A program made the translations under genes and the position numbers. Shown here one piece after another: positions 42,274-51,067 of a stretch of 64,000 bases of DNA. The first letter of the stretch is position 1. Every line of letters begins with the position of its first letter. A model generated the notes under the pieces. The model was not told the origin of the DNA. It saw nothing but the letters and a program-made list of their open reading frames with translations, and did not search any database. This DNA is from Morganella sibonii. Its GTDB lineage: Bacteria > Pseudomonadota > Gammaproteobacteria > Enterobacterales > Enterobacteriaceae. The stretch is taken from the NCBI RefSeq assembly GCF_040560245.1, contig NZ_JAKMWP010000010.1; one strand, given 5' to 3'.

Positions 42274-42546
42274 TATTAAATTCAACTATTTTTTAATGAT
42301 TACAAAATCATTTTAATAACAAAAAAGCAGTGAAAAATAGCAAATGTGAACATCACAACCGGGATAAAGCAGTGTGTTTCTGCTGGTTTTGATTTACTTA
42401 GTTGATTTTACAATATTTTATTTCAGATCTAAAGATGAGTGGAATGTTAGTGACACGTTACAGCGGCAGAGAAACCGGCTGTTTTGCCTCTGAGGTGGTT
42501 ATTTGTTTCAACTTTTTTTGAAAGTATCACTCGGTGATAAAAAAAA

Positions 42547-42564
42547 GGGTGGCCGGAGCCACCC
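42547..42564 (-). terminator. Rho-independent terminator of narK-narGHJI
   Basis: GGGTGGC / GCCACCC stem with a 4-base loop; the minus strand continues into a run of about ten T. It lies 39 bp past the narI stop and separates the nar operon from the peptide array. Confidence 0.93.
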
Positions 42565-42602
42565 AAAACTGTGCATTTAAAGGATGAGACTGTTGTTGTT
42601 AA

Positions 42603-43280
42603 TTAATGACGGTTGCGCACTAACTGGTAGCGACGCGTAATATATTCGACCGGCGCACTCCAGATATGCACCAGACGGCAGAACGGGAAGATCAGGAACA
42701 GCGTCATACCCAGCACCAGGTGCATACGGAAGATAAAGGCTACGCCTTCCAGATGCTCTGATGCGCCACCCTGAAATGTCACGACAGACTGTGCCCAGCC
42801 GACCAGCTTCATCATTTCACTGCCGTCAGTGTGCTGTGCGGAGAACGGAATAGTACCCAGGCCCAGAATGACCTGGATTACCAGCAGGGTGATGATCAGG
42901 ATATCGCCTGCTGAAGATGTTGCACGGACACGCGGGTTGGTCAGACGGCGTTTGAGCAGCATACCGCCGCCGATCAGCGTCATCACCCCGCAGGCACCGC
43001 CCGCCACCATCGCCAGCATCTGTTTCTGCGCCACGGTGATAAACGGTTCATACATCCAGTGCGGGGTCAGCATCCCGACGAAATGTCCGAAGAAAATACC
43101 GATGATCCCGATATGGAACAGGTTGGAAGCCAGACGCATCCCTTTTTTATCCAGCATCTGACTGGAACCGGCACGCCAGGTGTATTGTCCGTAGTCGTAA
43201 CGCAGCCAGCTGCCGATGATAAACACTGCGCCTGCGATATACGGGTAGATATCAAAGAAAAACGTATTCAGGAAATTCAT
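42603..43280 (-). CDS. narI: Respiratory nitrate reductase gamma subunit NarI
   Basis: 225 residues, five membrane segments, start overlapping the narJ stop by 4 bp (ATGA). Histidine-containing segments (FHIGIIGIFFGHFVGM and RMHLVLGMTLFLIFPFCRLVH) supply the axial ligands of the two b hemes. It oxidises quinol on the periplasmic side and sends electrons to NarH. Confidence 0.95.
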   Translation of the reverse strand: MNFLNTFFFDIYPYIAGAVFIIGSWLRYDYGQYTWRAGSSQMLDKKGMRLASNLFHIGIIGIFFGHFVGMLTPHWMYEPFITVAQKQMLAMVAGGACGVMTLIGGGMLLKRRLTNPRVRATSSAGDILIITLLVIQVILGLGTIPFSAQHTDGSEMMKLVGWAQSVVTFQGGASEHLEGVAFIFRMHLVLGMTLFLIFPFCRLVHIWSAPVEYITRRYQLVRNRH

Positions 43281-44011
43281 GGAGTTACTCCTTTCGCCGC
43301 AGGGGAAACCGGCGCGTCACCCACCTGAATGTAATTCGGGGCAACACTCTGTGAAAAACGACGCTCATGTTGTGTCAGAACAGAATTATCACAGCCTTTA
43401 TCGGCCAGGAATGTCACCTGTTCTTCTTCCCAGACTGCATCCAGTGCAGCCGGGGTATCATCACGGGCTTCACCGTTCACCTGACGGGTCAGTGCGCTGA
43501 GTGTCAGGTCACTATCCGCCATTGCCAGCAGCAGGCTGAACAATTCATGGTAATGACTTTCGCGCTGGCGCAGGCGTTCACCGAGCAGGGCGAGGATTGG
43601 TGCGATATCTTTCAGTCCCTGACAGGCCTGTTCCGGCGGCATAACAGAGAGATATTCCAGGTAAACCGGCAGATAATCCGGCAGTTCGCGGCTGTTGAGG
43701 GTGATCCCGGCCTGCTCGTATTGCTCCAGCAGGGATACCATCGCCTGGCCGCGATCCCGCGACTCACCATACACGTGTTCAAACAGCAGCAGAGAGGTGG
43801 CTCTGCCGCGATCAAACAATTCACTGTAGCGCGCCTGGCTGTCGAGCAGCGGCTCTGAGGTCAGTTCAGCGACGAAATACATCAGTGCGGCAGCCTGAGT
43901 CAGGCGCAGTTCGTGCGCCTGTTCAATTTCCGCAATCAGTTCATCGCGGTGTGCCCACAGCTCCTCATTCGGGTAATCCAGCAGGCAGCCGATGATTTTT
44001 AAACTAATCAT
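43277..44011 (-). CDS. narJ: Nitrate reductase assembly chaperone NarJ
   Basis: 244 residues, TorD/NarJ all-helical fold; LLDYPNEELWAHRDEL near the N-terminus and LPDYLPVYLEYLSVMP at mid-length are typical. It holds apo-NarG for molybdenum cofactor insertion and is not part of the final enzyme. It overlaps narH and narI by 4 bp on either side, so translation is coupled. Confidence 0.93.
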   Translation of the reverse strand: MISLKIIGCLLDYPNEELWAHRDELIAEIEQAHELRLTQAAALMYFVAELTSEPLLDSQARYSELFDRGRATSLLLFEHVYGESRDRGQAMVSLLEQYEQAGITLNSRELPDYLPVYLEYLSVMPPEQACQGLKDIAPILALLGERLRQRESHYHELFSLLLAMADSDLTLSALTRQVNGEARDDTPAALDAVWEEEQVTFLADKGCDNSVLTQHERRFSQSVAPNYIQVGDAPVSPAAKGVTP

Positions 44012-45564
44012 GATGAATGCCTCTCTGAGATTGGCGCATCTGCCGGTGTTTTCTGCGTGATATCAATGGCATCGATGCGGCGGCTGTTAAACAGGTTAAA
44101 TTTGGTATCGCTGCCGTGGCAGCCGTCACCGAAGCTGAATCCGCAGCCGTTGCGCTCAGGGAATGCCTCGCGGGCCAGCTCGCGGTGTGAAGACGGGATC
44201 ACAAAGCGATCCTCATAATTCGCGATAGCCAGATAGCGGTACATTTCCTGTGCCTGAGCTTCTGTCAGACCCACCTCTTCCAGTGCACTGATATCCCGGG
44301 TTTTATCCACGGTTTCCGCACGTTTGTAGTGACGCATGGCCAGCATCCGTTTCAGGGCGCGCAGTACCGGCGCGGTATCCCCGGCGGTCAGCAGGTTGGC
44401 GAGGTACTGAACCGGGATGCGCAGACTTTCCACATCCGGCAGTACGCCGCTGTGCGGCAGCATACCCGCATCGCTGACAGACTGAATCGGTGACAGAGGC
44501 GGTACATACCAGACCATCGGCAGGGTGCGGTATTCCGGGTGCAGCGGCAGGGCGAGTTTCCACTCCATTGCCATTTTGTAGACCGGCGATTTCTGTGCCG
44601 CGTCAATCACACTCAGCGGAATGCCGTCTTTCTGTGCCTGGCGGATCACTTCCGGGTCGTTCGGGTCGAGGAAGATCCCGAGCTGACGCTCATACAGATC
44701 TTTTTCGTTATCCGCACTTGCCGCTTCTTCAATGCGATCCGCATCATAGAGCAGCACACCGAGGTAACGGATACGGCCGACACAGGTTTCCGAGCACACG
44801 GTCGGCTGACCGGCTTCGATACGCGGATAGCAGAAAATACATTTCTCGGATTTGCCGCTTTTCCAGTTGAAGTAGATTTTTTTGTACGGACAGCCGGTCA
44901 GGCACATACGCCAGCCGCGGCATTTATCCTGATCGATAAGCACGATGCCGTCTTCCGCACGTTTGTAAATCGCACCGCTCGGACAGGTCGCAACGCAGGC
45001 CGGGTTCAGACAGTGCTCGCACAGACGCGGCAGATACATCATAAAAGTCTGCTCAAACTGGCCGTACATCTCTTTCTGCATATCGGCGAAGTTCTTGTCC
45101 GCACTGCGGCGGCTGAATTCACCGCCGAGGTCATCTTCCCAGTTCGGGCCGTTCTCAATTTTTGTCATGCGCTGACCGGTGATCAGAGAGCGCGGACGGG
45201 CGGTCGGCAGATTGCCTTCCGGGGCGTTTTTCAGATGATCATAGTCGTAAGTGAACGGCTCGTAGTAATCATCCAGTTCCGGCTGGTCAGGGTTGGCGAA
45301 GATTTTTGACAGCAGGCCGATTTTGTTACCCATACGGGGAACCAGTTTGCCGCGGATATTTTTGATCCAGCCGCCTTTCCATTTTTCCTGGTCTTCCCAG
45401 TTATGCGGGTAGCCCAGTCCGGGTTTGGTTTCGACGTTATTGAACCACGCGTATTCCACACCTTCGCGGCTGGTCCAGACGTTTTTACAGGTGACAGAGC
45501 AGGTATGGCAACCGATACATTTATCCAGGTTCAATACCATGCCGACTTGGGAACGTATCTTCAT
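44008..45564 (-). CDS. narH: Respiratory nitrate reductase beta subunit NarH
   Basis: 518 residues. Four iron-sulfur-binding cysteine groups are evident: CIGCHTCSVTCKNVW (9+ region), CEHCLNPACVATCPSGA, CRGWRMCLTGCPYKK (with tryptophan replacing one cysteine, the [3Fe-4S] cluster as in E. coli) and CIFCYP with CSETCVGR. It carries electrons from NarI to NarG at the cytoplasmic face. Start overlaps the narG stop by one base (TAATG). Confidence 0.95.
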   Translation of the reverse strand: MKIRSQVGMVLNLDKCIGCHTCSVTCKNVWTSREGVEYAWFNNVETKPGLGYPHNWEDQEKWKGGWIKNIRGKLVPRMGNKIGLLSKIFANPDQPELDDYYEPFTYDYDHLKNAPEGNLPTARPRSLITGQRMTKIENGPNWEDDLGGEFSRRSADKNFADMQKEMYGQFEQTFMMYLPRLCEHCLNPACVATCPSGAIYKRAEDGIVLIDQDKCRGWRMCLTGCPYKKIYFNWKSGKSEKCIFCYPRIEAGQPTVCSETCVGRIRYLGVLLYDADRIEEAASADNEKDLYERQLGIFLDPNDPEVIRQAQKDGIPLSVIDAAQKSPVYKMAMEWKLALPLHPEYRTLPMVWYVPPLSPIQSVSDAGMLPHSGVLPDVESLRIPVQYLANLLTAGDTAPVLRALKRMLAMRHYKRAETVDKTRDISALEEVGLTEAQAQEMYRYLAIANYEDRFVIPSSHRELAREAFPERNGCGFSFGDGCHGSDTKFNLFNSRRIDAIDITQKTPADAPISERHSS

Positions 45565-48500
45565 TATGCTTTCTCCTGCCCGCTCAGGGTCTGTTGATAA
45601 CCATCCTGCTCACCGTCGAGCCAGTCCACATTTTTCATTTTGCGGACCACCACAAATTCGTCACGGTTGGAGCCGACAGTGCCGTAATAGTTGAAGCTGT
45701 ACGCCAGGTGGCTGTAGCCGCCGATCATATGGGTCGGTTTAGGGCAGACACGGGTGACGGAGTTATGAATACCGCCGCGCATACCGGTCACTTCTGAGCC
45801 CGGCAGGTTAATCTGACGCTCCTGGGCGTGATACATAAAGATCATACCGTCCGGGATACGCTGGCTGACAATCGCACGGGCGGTCAGTGCGCCGTTGCTG
45901 TTGAAAGCTTCGATCCAGTCGTTATCCTCAATACCCAGCGAACGGGCATCTTCCTCGCTCAGCCACACCACCGGACCACCTCGGCCCAGGGTCAGCATCA
46001 GCTGGTTATCACTGTAGGTGGAGTGAATACCCCATTTCTGGTGCGGGGTCAGGAAGTTCAGGGCCTTCTCCGGATAGCCGTTCGGTTTCGCGCCCAGCAG
46101 CGGCTGTGCCGCACGGGTATCGACCGGCGGACGATACACCACCAGTGCCTCACCGAATGCACGCATCCATTCATGATCCTGATACAACTGCTGACGGCCG
46201 CTCAGGGTGCGCCACGGAATCATTTCGTGAACGTTGGTGTAACCCGCGTTATAAGAGACGTGCTCATCTTCGAGGCCGGACCAGGTCGGGCTGGAGATAA
46301 TTTTGCGCGGCTGCGCCACGATATCGCGGAAGCGAATTTTTTCATCTTCTTTATGAATGGCAAGATGGGTATGGTCGCGGCCGGTTACTTTACCGAGTGC
46401 ATCCCACGCTTTCACTGCCACATGGCCGTTGGTTTCCGGTGCCAGTGACAGCACGACTTCAGCCGCATCAATCGCGGTTTCAATCGCCGGACGACCTTCG
46501 GCAGCGCCTTCAGTACGGGTGCGGTTGAGTTTTTTCAGGAAATCGACTTCTTCCTGTGTATTCCAGCTGATGCCTTTGCCGCCGTTGCCGAGTTTATCCA
46601 GCAGTGGTCCCAGTGAGGTAAAGCGGGCATAGGTGTTCGGATAATCGCGCTCCACCACCATCAGGTGCGGTGCGGTTTTGCCCGGAATCAGATCACATTC
46701 GCCTTTTTTCCAGTCTTTCACATCAAACGGCTGCGCCATTTCGGCAGCGGAGTCATGCTGGATTGGCAGGGTGACAACATCCGTCTCTTTGCCCAGGTGG
46801 CCCGGACAGAGTTCAGAGAAGGATTTGGCGATCCCTTTGTAGATTTCCCAGTCGGTTTTGGATTCCCAGGCCGGATCAACAGCGGCGGTCAGCGGATGAA
46901 TGAACGGATGCATATCCGAGGTGTTCATATCATCTTTTTCATACCATGTGGCGGTCGGCAGCACGATATCGGAGAACAGACAGGTACTGGACATACGGAA
47001 ATCGAGTGTCACCACCAGATCCACTTTCCCTTCCGGGGCATTATCCACCCATTCCGCTTCTTCCGGTTTCACGCTGCCCTGTTCGCCGAGATCTTTACCC
47101 AGCAGACCGTTTTCGGTGCCGAGCAGGTATTTCAGCAGATACTCATGGCCTTTACCGGCAGAGCCGAGCAGGTTGGAGCGCCAGATAAACAGGTTGCGCG
47201 GGAAGTTCTGCGGATTATCCGGCTGTTCCGCCGCAAAGCGGATAGCACCGCTTTTCAGGGCTTCTGCGGTATAGGCCTGCGGATCCTGACCGGCTTCTTT
47301 CGCTTTTGCCGCGATAGTCAGCGGGTTCACGTTCAGCTGCGGTGCGGACGGCAGCCAGCCCATGCGTTCGGCACGGATATTGAAGTCCAGCAGACTGCCG
47401 CTGAAGCGGGATTTGTCCGCCAGCGGAGAGAGAAGCTCCTGTGGCTGAACAGTTTCATAACGCCACTGGCTTGAGTGGTTATAGAAGAACGAGGTGCTGT
47501 TCATATGACGCGGCGGACGTGACCAGTCCAGCCCGAACGCCAGCGGTAACCAGCCGGTCTGCGGACGCAGTTTTTCCTGGCCCACATAGTGTGACCAGCC
47601 GCCGCCGCTCTGGCCGACACAGCCGCAGAACACCAGCATATTGATGATGCCGCGGTAGGTCATATCCATGTGATACCAGTGGTTGATACCGGCACCGACA
47701 ATCACCATCGAACGGCCGTGGGTTTTCTCTGCGTTATCGGCAAATTCACGGGCAATGCGGGAGATGTGATGCTGGCTGACGCCGGTCACTTTTTCTGCCC
47801 AGGCCGGGGTATAGGCCTTGATTTCGCTGTAATCCGCCGCGCAGTTCACATCATTCAGACCGCGATCGATACCGTAGTTGGCGAGGGTCAAATCGAAGAC
47901 ACTCGCCACACGGACGTCACTGCCGTCTGCCAGACGCACCACTTTCACCGGCAGTTTGTGCATCAGCACTTCATCCAGTGCCACACCTTCAAAGAATTCA
48001 TTTTCAATGCCGCCGAAATACGGGAAAGCGACATCAGCAACATCATCGTGCTTATCCAGCAGGCTCAGCTGCATGGTGATCTCATCACCGTTTTTGCCGT
48101 CACGCGGCTCCAGGTTCCATTTGCGGGATTTGTCCCAGCGGAACCCGATAGAGCCCTGCGGTGCCACTAACTGCCGGCTGTTTTCATCAATGGCGATGGT
48201 TTTCCACTCGGCATTTTCTTTCTCACCGAGTGAATCCACCAGATCGGACGCCCGCAGCATACGGCCCGGCACATAACCGCCTTCCGCACGCGGCTCCAGC
48301 ATCACCAGCATCGGCATATCACTGTAAGTACGGACATAATTGGTGAAGTATTCCGCCTGACGCTTCGCGTGGAACTCATTGAGGATCACATGTCCCATAG
48401 CCAGCGCAACGGCACTGTCTGTTCCCTGTTTCGGGTTCAGCCACTGGTCGCACAGTTTGGCGATTTCAGCATAATCGGGGGTGATCGCGACCGTTTTGGT

Positions 48501-49325
48501 TCCTTTATAGCGGACTTCGGTGAAGAAGTGCGCATCCGGGGTACGGGTCTGCGGGACGTTGGAACCCCAGGCGATCAGATAGGAGGAGTTATACCAGTCA
48601 GCGGATTCCGGTACGTCGGTCTGCTCACCCCAGGTCTGCGGGGAGGCCGGCGGTAAGTCGCAGTACCAGTCATAGAAACTCAGACAGGCGCCGCCGATCA
48701 GGGATAAATAACGGGCGCCGGAGGCATAGGAAACCATCGACATCGCCGGGATCGGTGAGAAGCCGATAATACGGTCAGGGCCGAATTGTTTGGCAGTCAC
48801 AATATTGGCTGCCGCAATCATTTCATTCACTTCCTGCCAGTCGGAGCGGACAAATCCGCCGCGGCCGCGTGCCTGTTTGTAGCTTTTGGCTTTTGCTTCA
48901 TCATTAATAATGGAAGCCCACGCATCCACCGGGTCTGCGTGCTGTGCTTTTGCCTCACGCCACAGCGTGATCAGGCGTTTGCGCACCATCGGATACTTCA
49001 CGCGGTTTGCGCTGTACAGATACCAGGAATAGCTGGCACCGCGCGGACAGCCGCGCGGCTCATGGTCAGGCAGGTCAGGACGGGTACGCGGGTAGTCAGT
49101 CTGCTGCGTCTCCCAGGTCACCAGCCCGTTTTTTACGTAGATTTTCCAGCTGCATGAACCGGTACAGTTCACGCCGTGGGTGGAACGGACAACTTTGTCA
49201 TGCTGCCAGCGGCTGCGGTAACCATCTTCCCAGTCGCGGTTGACGTTCAGCTCTTGTCCGTGGTCGCCGGAGAAGGTTTCCCCGCGCTGCTTAAAATAAC
49301 GGAATCTGTCTAAAAACTTGCTCAT
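45564..49325 (-). CDS. narG: Respiratory nitrate reductase alpha subunit NarG
   Basis: 1253 residues from the ATG at 49323-49325 (MSKFLDRFRYF as in E. coli NarG); an upstream in-frame ATG adds 11 residues with no known homologue. The FS0 [4Fe-4S] site HGVNCTGSCSWK supplies His50, Cys54 and Cys58, with Cys in RGCPRG as fourth ligand. The bis-MGD-binding segments include YNSSYLIAWGSNVPQTRTPD around the molybdenum-ligand aspartate. It reduces nitrate to nitrite in the cytoplasm. Second gene of narK-narGHJI. Confidence 0.96.
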   Translation of the reverse strand: MSKFLDRFRYFKQRGETFSGDHGQELNVNRDWEDGYRSRWQHDKVVRSTHGVNCTGSCSWKIYVKNGLVTWETQQTDYPRTRPDLPDHEPRGCPRGASYSWYLYSANRVKYPMVRKRLITLWREAKAQHADPVDAWASIINDEAKAKSYKQARGRGGFVRSDWQEVNEMIAAANIVTAKQFGPDRIIGFSPIPAMSMVSYASGARYLSLIGGACLSFYDWYCDLPPASPQTWGEQTDVPESADWYNSSYLIAWGSNVPQTRTPDAHFFTEVRYKGTKTVAITPDYAEIAKLCDQWLNPKQGTDSAVALAMGHVILNEFHAKRQAEYFTNYVRTYSDMPMLVMLEPRAEGGYVPGRMLRASDLVDSLGEKENAEWKTIAIDENSRQLVAPQGSIGFRWDKSRKWNLEPRDGKNGDEITMQLSLLDKHDDVADVAFPYFGGIENEFFEGVALDEVLMHKLPVKVVRLADGSDVRVASVFDLTLANYGIDRGLNDVNCAADYSEIKAYTPAWAEKVTGVSQHHISRIAREFADNAEKTHGRSMVIVGAGINHWYHMDMTYRGIINMLVFCGCVGQSGGGWSHYVGQEKLRPQTGWLPLAFGLDWSRPPRHMNSTSFFYNHSSQWRYETVQPQELLSPLADKSRFSGSLLDFNIRAERMGWLPSAPQLNVNPLTIAAKAKEAGQDPQAYTAEALKSGAIRFAAEQPDNPQNFPRNLFIWRSNLLGSAGKGHEYLLKYLLGTENGLLGKDLGEQGSVKPEEAEWVDNAPEGKVDLVVTLDFRMSSTCLFSDIVLPTATWYEKDDMNTSDMHPFIHPLTAAVDPAWESKTDWEIYKGIAKSFSELCPGHLGKETDVVTLPIQHDSAAEMAQPFDVKDWKKGECDLIPGKTAPHLMVVERDYPNTYARFTSLGPLLDKLGNGGKGISWNTQEEVDFLKKLNRTRTEGAAEGRPAIETAIDAAEVVLSLAPETNGHVAVKAWDALGKVTGRDHTHLAIHKEDEKIRFRDIVAQPRKIISSPTWSGLEDEHVSYNAGYTNVHEMIPWRTLSGRQQLYQDHEWMRAFGEALVVYRPPVDTRAAQPLLGAKPNGYPEKALNFLTPHQKWGIHSTYSDNQLMLTLGRGGPVVWLSEEDARSLGIEDNDWIEAFNSNGALTARAIVSQRIPDGMIFMYHAQERQINLPGSEVTGMRGGIHNSVTRVCPKPTHMIGGYSHLAYSFNYYGTVGSNRDEFVVVRKMKNVDWLDGEQDGYQQTLSGQEKA

Positions 49326-49386
49326 TCGGTAATCCCCCGATAAGCGCCGGGCGCTCACATTGCTCTGATTATCAGAATTGAATTAA

Positions 49387-50769
49387 TTATTTTTTACGGC
49401 CGTATACCAGCCATGTGGTCAGAATGCAGACCACATAAAAGACAACAAACACTTTCATTGCACCGGCAGGCGAGCCGGTCAGCGTCAGTGAAATACCAAA
49501 GGCATTCGGGATAAAGAACCCGCCGATAGCACCGATGGCAGAGATAAAACCAAGTGCAGCCGCACTTTCGGTGATGGCTTCATGCTGAGCCTCTTTTTCG
49601 GTTCCGCCCTCTGCCAGTACACGCTCAGTGGTGATTTTTCGGAAGACCACCGCAATCATCTGGAACGTGGAGCCGCTGCCGAGACCGGCTGTGAAAAACA
49701 GCACCATAAACACGCCGAAGAAGGCGGCAAATGAACCGGCATCATTTTTACCCGGCAGTGTGAAGAACAGCAGGAAGGCAAAAACCGCCATGACCACAAA
49801 GTTAATAAAGGTCACGCGGATACCGCCGAATTTATCGGAAAGGAAGCCGCCCAGCGGACGTGCCAGCGCACCCAGTAACGGGCCGAAGAAGGCGAACTTC
49901 AGGATAACGATATCCGGGAACTGGGTTTTTGACAGCATGGCAAACCCGGCGGAAAACCCGATAAACGATCCGAACGTGGAGAGATAGAGGAAACTCAGAA
50001 TCCACAAATGCTTGCGTTTCAGAACCGGTAACTGCTCTTTCAGAGATGCTTTGTTGGCGGATAGGTCATTCATTCCCAGCCATGCCGCAACAGTAAACAG
50101 CAGCAGGAACGGTACCCAGATCCACGCGGCATTCTGTAACCATAACTCAGAGCCGTCTGGCTGGGTCACGCCGGAGCCGCCCATAAAGCTGAACACACCA
50201 AACGTCACAATAAATGGCGCGACCAGCTGCATCACGCTGACGCCGAGGTTACCCAGACCGCCGTTGATACCCAGGGCGCCGCCCTGTTTTGCTTTCGGGA
50301 AAAAGAAGCTGATATTACCCATGCTGGAGGCAAAGTTTGCCCCGGCAAAGCCGCACAGCAGGGCGATAATCACAAACACCGCATACGGTGTTGACGGGTT
50401 CTGTACTGCAAACCCGAGCCACACACACGGCACAATCAGGATCAGCGTACTGAATGCGGTCCAGCGGCGGCCGCCGAAAATCGGGATCACGAAGGAGTAA
50501 GGAACCCGCAGGAGAGCCCCGGAAACGGAAGGCAGGGCAGTCAGCATAAACAGCTGATCGGTGGTAAAGTTAAAACCGACTTTCGGGAGATTGACCGCAA
50601 CGGCGCTGAACAGCATCCATACGCAGAATGCCAGTAACAGACAGGGAACGGAGATCCACAGATTGCGTGATGCAACCCGGTGCCCGCTCTCTGCCCAGAA
50701 TTTTTCCTCTTCCGGGCGCCAGTCGGTAATGACGCCCGCGGCTGCCTTGCCTTTGGATATCTGAGCCAT
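49387..50769 (-). CDS. narK: Nitrate/nitrite antiporter NarK
   Basis: 460 residues from the ATG at 50767-50769 (GAGG upstream). Major facilitator with 12 segments and the two nitrate signature motifs, GFAGANFASSMGNISFFFP and GFISAIGAIGGFFIP. It imports nitrate in exchange for nitrite. In E. coli narK is followed by narGHJI after a larger intergenic region; here narG starts 61 bp downstream, so the five genes probably form one transcript. Confidence 0.95.
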   Translation of the reverse strand: MAQISKGKAAAGVITDWRPEEEKFWAESGHRVASRNLWISVPCLLLAFCVWMLFSAVAVNLPKVGFNFTTDQLFMLTALPSVSGALLRVPYSFVIPIFGGRRWTAFSTLILIVPCVWLGFAVQNPSTPYAVFVIIALLCGFAGANFASSMGNISFFFPKAKQGGALGINGGLGNLGVSVMQLVAPFIVTFGVFSFMGGSGVTQPDGSELWLQNAAWIWVPFLLLFTVAAWLGMNDLSANKASLKEQLPVLKRKHLWILSFLYLSTFGSFIGFSAGFAMLSKTQFPDIVILKFAFFGPLLGALARPLGGFLSDKFGGIRVTFINFVVMAVFAFLLFFTLPGKNDAGSFAAFFGVFMVLFFTAGLGSGSTFQMIAVVFRKITTERVLAEGGTEKEAQHEAITESAAALGFISAIGAIGGFFIPNAFGISLTLTGSPAGAMKVFVVFYVVCILTTWLVYGRKK

Positions 50770-51067
50770 AATACACCTCAAAATTATGCTGAAATTAAAG
50801 GCGTTTTACGTGGGTTATAAGGTACTGATACTGATCTTAATCAAAGGGTGAACCGATTGATTTTTAAGCGTAAAACGGTCATTCTACTTTAGAGGTACGG
50901 TTGTTAATCTGATGAAAATACGTAAAATCAAAAGGTTAGTATCAGTATTATTAGTGTGGTTTATAAAGGCTAATCCCTCAAGGTTTTAAGGGGTACTACT
51001 TTGGTGGTAAGTGTTTTTTCAGTGAAATCGGAGAGAATAACCGGTTCGTTCAGAGGAGCATCAGTGA
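50770..51067. promoter_or_regulatory. Divergent narK / narX control region with FNR and NarL sites
   Basis: CTGAT-CTTA-ATCAA at 50831-50844 matches the FNR consensus in 9 of 10 positions and lies 62 bp before the narK start. NarL-type heptamers (TACYYMT) occur as TACCTCT on the minus strand (50891-50897) and TACCCCT on the minus strand (50989-50995). This supports anaerobic, nitrate-induced expression of narK-narGHJI and feedback on narXL. Confidence 0.7.

Larger units (their letters stand above)
41131..42546. repeat. Tandem array: three ~470 bp direct repeats, each carrying a 25-codon peptide gene
   Basis: The three units begin at about 41131, 41601 and 42071 (spacing 471 and 470 bp between equivalent points). 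Copies 1 and 2 are near-identical throughout; copy 3 diverges in its right half from about 42380. Each unit, read on the minus strand, has a promoter, a ribosome-binding site, the peptide gene and a terminator. The remaining ~270 bp per unit is conserved non-coding DNA with AATGATT/AATCATT and TTCAAC/GTTGAA inverted repeats. No transposase, integrase or phage gene is associated. Confidence 0.92.

Noticed and set aside
41131..42546. CRISPR array or insertion sequence at the tandem repeats
   Set aside because: The period is about 470 bp, repeats include whole transcription units, and there is no transposase, cas gene or terminal inverted repeat.
45594..49243. Long plus-strand frames opposite narG and narH
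   Set aside because: They are antisense shadows of highly conserved genes in GC-richer DNA and encode no recognisable product.
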